16,376 nucleotides of DNA from Candidatus Bruticola papionis (GTDB lineage Bacteria > Vulcanimicrobiota > Xenobia > Xenobiales > Xenobiaceae), in the NCBI GenBank assembly GCA_002407045.1, contig DHKB01000035.1, positions 33,099 through 49,474 on the forward strand, in the 5' to 3' direction. How positions within the stretch are numbered: position 1 is the first letter of the stretch; each line of letters opens with the position of its first letter. The notes under the pieces were generated by a model. The model did no database searches. It was not told the origin of the DNA and saw only the letters and a list, made by a program, of their open reading frames with translations. This document shows positions 1 to 8,000 of this stretch, one piece after another. The translations under genes and the position numbers were made by a program.

Positions 1-42
<42 letters not shown>

Positions 43-85
43 ATATTTTGTTATCGCGTTTGCGGTATCTCTCAACCGCTCCTGA

Positions 86-114
86 AGTATACATACCGAC
101 AAGCTCTTTGTCAA
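86..114 (-). promoter_or_regulatory. Sigma70-type promoter of tRNA-fMet
   Basis: On the minus strand, TTGACA (positions 109-114) and TATACT (86-91) are separated by exactly 17 bases. This is a perfect -35 box and a five-of-six -10 box. Transcription would start near position 79, leaving a leader of about 37 bases before the mature tRNA 5' end. No GC-rich discriminator is evident. The strength fits a stable-RNA gene. Confidence 0.85.
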
Positions 115-144
115 CACATATCATCAAAAAAAGCTGAAAAAAAA

Positions 145-636
145 TTACTTTTTCTCACTTGAAGTGTCGTCGTCCGTCTCTTCCACTTTCGCAGCTCCAG
201 AAACAGCCCTCACCATTACAAAAACAATAGCTCCCAAAATAAAGTAAGGTATAAGTAGAGCTATTATATAAGCTATTTGAGCACGGCCACTATAAGAGCC
301 TGAAGGTTGCTCAATACCAGCTAAAGGTACTTTATATTTGAGCAGTAAATCGATAGTATAATTATCAGAGACGCTGCGCACAAAATAAGCTTCTTCTTTG
401 CTTTTTACATAGAGAACGTCACGATACATTTCTACCGAAGCGATATTGCCACTTTTAACCTCTTTTACAAATTGATTGTAATTTTTTTCCAAAGCAGGTG
501 ACTGGGCACGACGGTGCCAGCTAGCCATAGCTAAAGTTAAGCAAAAAGACAGCAAAGCTAAAACTACAATGGATAAACCGATTATTTTAGGCAAAGGCAT
601 TTTGCCTTTATAATATCTTTTTTTCGTTCCTGCCAT
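145..636 (-). CDS. Stand-alone FtsH N-terminal (FtsH_ext-like) membrane protein, no ATPase/protease
   Basis: The 163-aa protein has a basic N-terminus, a membrane helix at about residues 17-38, an extracytoplasmic segment at about 52-110 and a second helix at about 120-143. It ends in a short, highly charged tail. The segment from NYNQFVKEVKSGNIASVEM through the IDLLLKYKV stretch, followed by helix two and a V/A/G-rich exit, matches the layout of the N-terminal region of the membrane protease FtsH (YxxFxxxVxxGxVxxV, then LLLxxxV). FtsH continues into AAA+ and M41 domains; this protein stops instead. No remnant of those domains lies downstream, where the tRNA promoter sits. The ATG is preceded by GAGAGAG (642-648) at 5-base spacing. 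The gene lies 68 bases after the RING-type gene on the same strand. The function is unknown. It might modulate FtsH hexamers or be a relic; the family assignment is by eye. Confidence 0.7.
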   Translation of the reverse strand: MAGTKKRYYKGKMPLPKIIGLSIVVLALLSFCLTLAMASWHRRAQSPALEKNYNQFVKEVKSGNIASVEMYRDVLYVKSKEEAYFVRSVSDNYTIDLLLKYKVPLAGIEQPSGSYSGRAQIAYIIALLIPYFILGAIVFVMVRAVSGAAKVEETDDDTSSEKK

Positions 637-704
637 ACCAACTCTCTCAAAAATGCACTACTGGTTGCTCCCCTCCCCTGAGCGAAGCCGATAGTTTTTG
701 TCTA

Positions 705-3380
705 TCAATTTTTGTCCTGTTTCAATTCAGAGGCGATCGCTCTTGCGGAGATTCGCTTTCTAAGTAAATCTTTGGCTTTTTGTCGATCTAAACGATAAAG
801 ACGGCGCAAATCGGAGCCTTCAGGATAAGGATTATTTTTAATTTGCTCGTCCAAAATTTGATTTATCTTCATATAGAAAGAGCTAAAATCTCCGGAAGCC
901 GGAATCAAATCATGGCCATTCCACGAATAAGGAGAAGGCACATAAATAGCATTGTCGGGATCGGTAGAATCAGCCACAATACTAGAGATCCAAATTTCGA
1001 AGCGTCCATTATTATCACGATCGGCCATCTCAAAATGTAAAGCGCCAGTACGCTCAGTAGCAAGGAATTGTTGGCCGGTATAGCCTACAACAATACCTTG
1101 CGAATTATTAGGTTTGCCCAACAAATTCCATATCAACAAGGCTTCTTCTTGTTTTCGGCTACTAATATTGGCACATTGCACATCGACTAAATGAGGGACA
1201 CCCTTCACTTTTTTAGAATAAACCTTGTCGAAAGTTGCCCCCTTCCAAGAATAAATGGCAAAACCACTACCAAAAGAAGTTTTGTAATTTGCCCCTTGAC
1301 TTTTATCGGCAGAATTTGTCACTCCTGAAGAAAGATCGTCAGAACCAGCCACTAGCAAATCGCGTCGGCCATTACCAGTTAAATCAACATAGGCGCAATC
1401 TACACGAGTTTTATATGTATAAACACCCAAAGAAGCTAATTTTTGCATGGCCTTTTGACAAGTTTCACCGGAAGAAACATAAATGCTTCCAGAACAAAAC
1501 AAGCTATCCACCATAGAGAACACCTCATAATAAGAGTCCCAAGAAATGGCCAGTTTTTGAGCCATCGCTTCCAATTCTGAATTGGCGCCCAATTTCAAAG
1601 CCTGGCGACAACGAATATAAGCTTCACCTTCAAGCTGTTCATCTTGCAACTTTTTGGCCCAATTAAACATACGCGCTTGTACTATTTCAGCGGAATAAGC
1701 GTTAGCTTGACCAATTTCCAAAGCTTGACGAGTATAGCTGTCAGCTAAGCTATACACATAAGAAGCGGCTGCTTCTTCCGCCAAGCCCAACAGAGAAGCG
1801 ACATATTTGGCACGTATATCCACATCAGAAGGTGAATTTTGAAACTCAACACGCAATTGATTACTTTCGGCTCTAAAATCGCCATCTACAAAATCGGCGA
1901 TTTTACCCCGTCCTAGGCCAAATAAATCAATATTTTCATTGTTCTGTATATAGAATACCCCTCCCACAGCCAAGGACAAAGCTAGCAAACAAGCAATAAG
2001 GCAACTCGGCAAAGAAACAAGATATTTGCCAGAGCGCAAACGTTTGCGTACTGCCGACACTTCTTTAGCCAATTCTGGATCAAGATTTTCCGCTTGTTTT
2101 AAAGTTTCTTTGATATTTTTGGCAACTTTTTGACCACTCTTCCACAGCGAAGCCCTTCCAGAACCAGAATCAACTGACATCGAAGCCCTGTCTATAATTA
2201 CCCTAGCCAACTCTTTGTGAAGATCTTTTTTTAGATCGTCATCCGCTACTTCGGCAATAGCTTCATAAATAACACTTTTTTCCAAAGTAACAGCTTGAGA
2301 ATGGTCGCTTTTAAGCCATGTGTAAACTTTAGATGCAATATCTCCAGGCAAAATCTGACATTTTCCGAAAAGACAACGTAAATCAGAAACAGCTCCAATA
2401 TAATTTTCTTCGTGTAAAGAACAAGCAGCACAAAGTACCGAAGCATCAGCTATGGAGATACGGTCGTCTAGAAGTTTGCGCCCTAAGGCTCTGGCCTTCA
2501 AGTAATTGCCCTCGCGATAAAGAGAAATAGCAGTAGATACTGATATGCGGCTAGCTTTAATCGTAACGGTACGCTCTCCACCGGAGGTTTTGAAGGAAAT
2601 TTTACCCTCCCCAGAACTACCTCCCAAAGCGGTCATGTCCAAAGTAAGCATAATACGTTGGCTGTTGCTAGCAAATTCTTGGGGCTGAGCGATAATCCAA
2701 TCGACATTGGCATGCAAAGTCCCATAGAGGTATCCTCTACCGGCATTACTGACATTGATAATGGTATCTACTTCATCATCGGCACATTCAACGGTCAAAA
2801 AATCATTAGAGATATTTAAAATAGGCTTGCTAACGTAGCCAGAAGATTCCAAAAATACTTCCAATCCAACTGAGCGCTGACGATTAGCCTGTCTAGCCTC
2901 TTTGGCTTTTTGGGCCAGTTCTTCGTAACCATTGTTGGCTAGCCAATATTCGAAGTCTCCGTTATATAAATAACATACAGAAGTATTCCAATCTTCGTCA
3001 GCCTTAAGAATAAGTTCTTTATCGGTCTCAGCTTGCCAACAATCTTTTACGGAATTTGAACTAAAAATTTTGCCCACAAAACGATCTTCCAAAGGTTCTC
3101 CGCACTTTGAGCACAGAGAAGCTTTATAAGGGTTGTCATTACCGCAAGCTTGACATTTTATAGTGGTGGGCAAATTGACATTTTTGGAAACGGACTCAGA
3201 ATGGGTACAACGGCAGCCAAACACAGCACAGCGTTTTATTTTATTCCAACATTCGTCATGATAGAGATATCCGCATTGGCCGCATAACGTACATCCTAGG
3301 CTATTACCGCTGCTTCCATCTTCATTCTGTCTGGCAAAAGGCTTGCCACAAACAGGACAAACTCTCTCAGATAGAGACAT
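705..3380 (-). CDS. RING-like/zinc-ribbon membrane protein with extracytoplasmic FG-GAP-like repeats
   Basis: From the ATG at 3380 the protein has 891 residues. Residues 8-58 hold a Cys/His array (C8, C11, C30, C33, C36, H41, C44, C51, C56, C58) with the CPVCGKPF opening and YHDECW core of prokaryotic RING finger proteins. A four-Cys zinc ribbon follows (C76, C79, C90, C93). Residues about 195-279 look like an Ig-type beta domain (a GTLHANVDWI-like stretch, then a GEGKISFKTSGG strand). A helical, TPR-like stretch leads to one membrane helix at about 454-478. Beyond it are more helices and two FG-GAP/VCBS-like Asp motifs, DLTGNGRRDLLV (666-677) and DRDNNGRFEIWI (787-798), likely Ca2+-binding loops. 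The zinc fingers should be cytoplasmic and the repeats outside. The frame is open to a GTG at 3509, but that codon has no ribosome site, whereas the 3380 start has GGAAGG. The function is unknown; it may sense or tether at the membrane. Confidence 0.8.
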   Translation of the reverse strand: MSLSERVCPVCGKPFARQNEDGSSGNSLGCTLCGQCGYLYHDECWNKIKRCAVFGCRCTHSESVSKNVNLPTTIKCQACGNDNPYKASLCSKCGEPLEDRFVGKIFSSNSVKDCWQAETDKELILKADEDWNTSVCYLYNGDFEYWLANNGYEELAQKAKEARQANRQRSVGLEVFLESSGYVSKPILNISNDFLTVECADDEVDTIINVSNAGRGYLYGTLHANVDWIIAQPQEFASNSQRIMLTLDMTALGGSSGEGKISFKTSGGERTVTIKASRISVSTAISLYREGNYLKARALGRKLLDDRISIADASVLCAACSLHEENYIGAVSDLRCLFGKCQILPGDIASKVYTWLKSDHSQAVTLEKSVIYEAIAEVADDDLKKDLHKELARVIIDRASMSVDSGSGRASLWKSGQKVAKNIKETLKQAENLDPELAKEVSAVRKRLRSGKYLVSLPSCLIACLLALSLAVGGVFYIQNNENIDLFGLGRGKIADFVDGDFRAESNQLRVEFQNSPSDVDIRAKYVASLLGLAEEAAASYVYSLADSYTRQALEIGQANAYSAEIVQARMFNWAKKLQDEQLEGEAYIRCRQALKLGANSELEAMAQKLAISWDSYYEVFSMVDSLFCSGSIYVSSGETCQKAMQKLASLGVYTYKTRVDCAYVDLTGNGRRDLLVAGSDDLSSGVTNSADKSQGANYKTSFGSGFAIYSWKGATFDKVYSKKVKGVPHLVDVQCANISSRKQEEALLIWNLLGKPNNSQGIVVGYTGQQFLATERTGALHFEMADRDNNGRFEIWISSIVADSTDPDNAIYVPSPYSWNGHDLIPASGDFSSFYMKINQILDEQIKNNPYPEGSDLRRLYRLDRQKAKDLLRKRISARAIASELKQDKN

Positions 3381-3630
3381 AAAAACCTTCCGTTTTCTTT
3401 GCTTAATCGAGGCTAAAAGTCCCAAAAAACGCGCCTTCGGGACTATTCTTAAGAAGGTATTTATTACCTGCCTGGCTCTATTCGAAGCCAAATTCCTGTC
3501 TATAAACACAAGAAAGACATTTTTATAGGCGACTTAATTTTTACAAAATATCGGCAGGGAAGCGCACTCAAGCGTAAAAATCGCGTCAAGCGAATTAAGG
3601 GGGAGAGTTGGCAACATTGGAGATGGATAC
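3381..3630. other. Divergent intergenic region between RING-type gene and nhaA
   Basis: This 250-base gap must carry both outward promoters, but I see no convincing -35/-10 pair on either strand. It contains a GTCCC...GGGAC inverted repeat in the putative leader of the minus-strand gene (around 3422-3446). It also holds a TCAAGCG direct repeat (3568-3574 and 3586-3592) upstream of nhaA, and a GGAG (with a purine-rich GGGGGAGAG further up) ahead of the nhaA ATG. No known riboswitch could be recognised by eye. Confidence 0.5.
3386..3391 (-). promoter_or_regulatory. Ribosome binding site deciding the RING-type protein start
   Basis: GGAAGG on the minus strand lies 5 bases before the ATG at 3380. 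It supports that start over the in-frame GTG 129 bases upstream, which has no purine-rich site. The protein then begins MSLSERVCPVCG, putting the first zinc-binding Cys at residue 8, as is usual for prokaryotic RING-type proteins. Confidence 0.75.
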
Positions 3631-5082
3631 ATGAGCAAAAAGATAGTAAAAGATGTAACCAAAGCCAATAAGATACGCAACAGCAAAACAAATATGAAGC
3701 TGGCTGCGCCCTTAGAGGCGGTACTAAGTCCCATAAACAGTTTTATGAATATGGAGACTTCCGGAGGCATAGTCCTCTTATTAGCTACCATAGTAGCACT
3801 CATTTGGGCTAACTCCATGCCTGAAAGTTACCTCGGCTTTTGGGGAACTCACGCTCGTATAGGCATAGGCTCTTTCAGTTTGGAGCATACCTTGCTTGAA
3901 TGGGTCAACGACGGCTTAATGGCCATCTTCTTCTTGCAAGTCGGTTTGGAAATAAAACGCGAAATGCAAGTTGGTGACCTCTCCAGCTTCGGCCAGGCTA
4001 TTTTGCCAGTTATTGCTGCTGCTGGAGGTATGCTGGTGCCAGCTATTCTCTTCAGTCTCTGCGCTATGGGCACTCCTTATACTCATGGCTGGGGCATTCC
4101 CGTAGCTACCGATATTGCCTTTGCTTTAGGCGTAATTACTATGCTTGGTAAGCGCGTACCTAACAGCTTGAAAGTCTTTTTGGTAGCTCTGGCCATTGCC
4201 GACGACTTGGGCGCAGTTTTAGTAATCGCTTTGTTCTATAGCAGCAATATTAACGTAGCTGCTTTAGTTTCAGCCTTAGCTGTATTCGCTATTCTACTTC
4301 TCCTCAACAAACTTGGAACCCGTTCCCTGATTGTATATTCTTTGGGCGGCATCGTCCTTTGGCTTTGTGTACTCCATTCTGGAATCCACGCTTCTTTAGC
4401 TGGCGTAATGTTGGCTATTACCATTCCCACCTGGACAGCTTTGGATAAAGATCGTTTAGCTAAAGCTATCGCTACCGTCAGAGATGTTTTGGACAAGCGC
4501 CCCGACAATGAAGAGGGAGCTATTGGTGACACTAAAGTAATTTCTGCTGTTGAATTTTTGCACGAAAATGCTTCCAAAGCATTGCCTCCTCTGGTAATTA
4601 TGGAGCACTCTATTGGCACTTTCGTTTCCATGGTGATTATGCCACTATTTGCTTTAGCTAACAGCGGCGTTATTATTACCAAGCTTGACCCTGGTTTCTT
4701 AAGCGACACGATCACTCACGGTATTGCTTTAGGCTTAATTGTCGGTAAGCCAGTCGGTATCACTTTAGGTACCTTCCTTACTATTAAGTGCGGTTTGGCC
4801 AAGTTGCCTCGCGGTGCCAATTGGATTCAACTTTTCGGCGCCGGTATGCTTGGCGGCATTGGCTTTACTATGGCCTTGTTCGTATCTAACTTAGCTTTAG
4901 GTGCTGGTTCGCACTTGGATACCGCCAAATTGGCCATTCTTTGCTCTTCCACCACAGCCGGTATTTTAGGCTTTGTTTGGCTTTATCTCCATCCGCAAAA
5001 AACAGATGGACAGAACGGCGAATCAGCCGATCCGACTCCTGACAAAGCTACTGAAAAAGCAGTAGCTCCAGCTCAAGCCTAG
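3631..5082 (+). CDS. nhaA: Na+/H+ antiporter NhaA
   Basis: NhaA exports Na+ or Li+ across the inner membrane in exchange for two protons, giving salt and alkaline-pH tolerance. The 483-aa protein follows the family from about residue 25: METSGGIVLLLATIVALIWAN in helix one, NDGLMAIFFLQVGLEIKRE, and the substrate-site block ATDIAFALGV (D161) with LAIADDLGA (D191, D192). It also has GKPVGI, with K373 equivalent to the essential E. coli Lys300, and GFTMALFVSNLA near the end. The ion-binding Asp pair and the Lys are intact, so it should be functional. A basic stretch of about 24 residues precedes the first helix, and a hydrophilic tail of about 30 residues (GESADPTPDKATEK) ends it. The ATG has GGAG 8 bases upstream. 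No partner gene is adjacent. Its stop codon overlaps that of convergent smc. Confidence 0.96.
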   Translation: MSKKIVKDVTKANKIRNSKTNMKLAAPLEAVLSPINSFMNMETSGGIVLLLATIVALIWANSMPESYLGFWGTHARIGIGSFSLEHTLLEWVNDGLMAIFFLQVGLEIKREMQVGDLSSFGQAILPVIAAAGGMLVPAILFSLCAMGTPYTHGWGIPVATDIAFALGVITMLGKRVPNSLKVFLVALAIADDLGAVLVIALFYSSNINVAALVSALAVFAILLLLNKLGTRSLIVYSLGGIVLWLCVLHSGIHASLAGVMLAITIPTWTALDKDRLAKAIATVRDVLDKRPDNEEGAIGDTKVISAVEFLHENASKALPPLVIMEHSIGTFVSMVIMPLFALANSGVIITKLDPGFLSDTITHGIALGLIVGKPVGITLGTFLTIKCGLAKLPRGANWIQLFGAGMLGGIGFTMALFVSNLALGAGSHLDTAKLAILCSSTTAGILGFVWLYLHPQKTDGQNGESADPTPDKATEKAVAPAQA

Positions 5083-8000
5083 TTAGAATCAGGCTCCTCG
5101 TCAGGTTGCTGCTTCTCCATAGTTACGCTCAATAAGCGGCTTACTCCGGGCTTATCCATAGTTACGCCGTAAAGCCGCTGAGCGAACTCCATCGTTTTGC
5201 GATTGTGAGTTACAATCAAAAATTGCGAAGAAGCAGCAAAATCGAGGAGCTTACGAGCTATTTTTTCTACATTAGCATCGTCCAGAGGGGCATCCAGCTC
5301 ATCAAAAATAACTACTGGGCTGGGTTTATGCGTCAGCAAAGCAAATAGGAAAGAAATGGCCGACAAAGCTCTTTCTCCTGAAGAAAACAAAGTTAAATTC
5401 TGCATTTTTTTGCCAGGAGGACAAGCGCAAATATCTACGCCAGACTCCAACCAATCCTCAGGATCACATAGTTCTAGCTTGGCCCAGCCACCGCCAAAAA
5501 TATTTTGGAAAATAGCTGAAAATGTACGGTTTACTTGATTAAATACTTGTTTAAAGCGCGTAACTAAAGCTTGATCCATTTCAGCTATAATGCGTCTAAA
5601 GCCCTCGGAAGCTTGCTCAATATCGCTTATTTGAGCATTTAATTCATCTAATCTAGCCTTAAGGCGCTCATATTCTTCACGCGCTCCCAAATTTACGCTG
5701 CCAAAATTGGCCAAATAATTGCGCAACTTAGATGCTTGCCCAGCCACCTCGGTGACATTAACTTCACCAAATTCTGGCGCTTGTGTATCATAATGGCTTT
5801 GAGCATAATCTTGCCAACGGGCTTGTTCAACCCTAAAACGCGATTGCCACGTCTCTTTATTAACTACGGCACTGCTTAAAGCTTCACCTAATTCACGCGC
5901 TTGCCTAGCAGCTTTAGCTTGTTCCTGGCGTATTTGCAACAATTTGCTATTTTCTTGTTCCAAAACCGAAGAAGCTTCTTCTAGCTCTTGAATAGCTTGA
6001 CGCAAACGCTCTTGCTTCTCGGCAATAGAGCGCGTGAGGTTTTCTCCTTCGCTTTGAGTACGCACCTGAGCAGCCGCCAAACGTTGGGCTTCTGCTTGAG
6101 CTCTCTGGGCATCTTCATCCAGTTCGTCCAAATTGCGTTGCAAATTGCTTAACTCACGTTCCCTAGCCACCAGAGCTTCTTGAGCGTTTTTTAAGCGCAT
6201 TTGTTCTTCAATTAAACGCACCTTTAAAGCGCTGCGCTTAGCCGTAAGCTGCGTCTCTTGCTCTACAGAAAGTGCTAAACGCTCATTTAATAAAATCCAT
6301 TCTTGAGCCAAAGCTTCCAATTCTGCTTTGTGAGCAGAAAGAGTTTTTGCTCCTTCAGCTAAACCATCTTCAAGCGATTTTATTTCGCCATGCAAACGAT
6401 CACGAATAGCTTGCAAGCGCATTTGTTCACGCTCAGCTCGCCTATTTTCAGCTTCCAAATCGGCTAATTCTTGTCTAGCTAAACGTTCTTCCTCAGTTAG
6501 AGTAACCGCTTGTGATTCGGCAGCTCCCAACTGCTGCTCTAGGCGCTCCTCCCGGCGGTTAAATTCGCTCAGCGTCTTTTCTAAATCGGCTAAATTGCGT
6601 CGCGCTTCCTCACAAGCTCTCATTCTCACGAACATGCCTGTCTTTTCCGTGCGGCTGACGCCACCAGTAACAGCGCCCACAGCCGAGAGAAACTCACCTT
6701 GCAAAGTCACTAAGTGAGGCCGCCGCCCTTTGAAACGATCGTAAAGGTTTAAAGCAGCCTCTAGATCTTTAACCACTAAAGTTTGACCTAAAATTTGGCT
6801 GAGCACTGGGCGCAACTTAGGCTCAAAATCTATAAGCTCCAGGGCATAGCCTACTACTCCCTGGCGAGTGGGCAAAGGTATGGGCTCACTTTCACGGCGC
6901 TGTAAATCTAAAGGCCAAAAAGTTACTCTGCCAGCCCGCTCCCTCTTTAAGCGCTCGACTAAACGCGAAGCTGCAGTGCGATCTTTAACAACTATGTCGT
7001 TAAGGCGGCCACCTAAAGCTACTTCCAAGGCAGTTTCCATGCCCTCATGAACTTTGACCAGTTCACCGATAACTCCAACTGTGCCCTGGTCTTGCCATTT
7101 CATAACCGCCTTAACTGGCAAAGGCACGCCCACTCGTTCTTCCAAGGCTGCTTCCAATTCCATAACCCTGCCATTCAAAGGGCGGCGGCGACGCTCCAAC
7201 TCGGAGCGCTGCGAACGCAATTGCAAGAGTTCGCCTCGCAGCTCTTTTAAAAGTGCATTCCCTTTTTCTTTGCGCTCTTTGGCTTCAGCGCAGCGATCCA
7301 GCAAAGCCTGACGCTCTTGCAATAGTTCATTGACGCCTTCAGTTTCGCCTTGAAGCTCGGAAAGTTCTTGTCTAGCACTTTGCAAACGATTGCTATCTCG
7401 CTCAGCTTCGTTTTTTAATACTTCAGATTTTACACGCAGCTCTCTCTGTCGCTCTTCATTAGCTGCTAAAGACTCGCGGTAAGTGCGTCCTTGACCACCA
7501 ACTTCCTGAGGTAATTCGGCCATTTTTTGTTGAATTTCTGAGCAAGCTTCCTGAGCCTGAGCACACTTCTGGCGCAGTTCCGGCATCTGCTCTTTGAGAT
7601 GCACCAGCTCTTCATTTCTCTCTGCATAGCGGGAAGCTAAACTTTGAGAATGCTCAACAGCCGCTTGGGAATCACTCTCCAACTGGCTTAAACGTCGGCT
7701 GACGCCATCTTGAGAGGCCTTGGCAAAAGACAACTCTGCTTTTAAGTCGGCATTTTGACGGTGCAAAGAATCACGCTGAGCGCGACGTTCATTTTGCAAT
7801 TTTTGCAAAGTCTCAACTTCTTCGGCAAGAGAACTTTGCCGCAAATCGGCTTCTTGAGAGCTTTCTTGTAAAGAAGCGGTTTTTTGAGCGGCTTCTTTAA
7901 AAGCCAACTCAGCTTTACGAAATTGAGCCCAAGTGAGCCGAGCTTCACAAAGTTGCAAATCATCCTGAGCCTTGCGATAGCGTTCGTAACGCGCCAAGGC

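Noticed and set aside
121..147. T-rich stretch after the FtsH-like gene as an intrinsic terminator
   Set aside because: There is poly-T on the minus strand, but no GC-rich stem precedes it.
690..706. GATAG/CTATC inverted repeat at the RING-type gene stop as a terminator
   Set aside because: The stem is five bases and AT-rich, and no T-run follows on the minus strand.
3541..3630. Na+/Li+ riboswitch before nhaA
   Set aside because: nhaA genes can carry such RNAs, but I could not match a known consensus or draw a convincing structure by eye; a covariance-model search would decide.
3623..3634. Three-codon leader ORF (ATG GAT ACA TGA) overlapping the nhaA start
   Set aside because: The Shine-Dalgarno GGAG abuts its ATG with no spacing, while it is 8 bases from the nhaA ATG; it is most likely chance.
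4236..4715. 159-codon open frame on the minus strand inside nhaA
   Set aside because: It is fully antisense to strongly conserved nhaA transmembrane codons and has no recognisable domain; it is a shadow of the codon bias.
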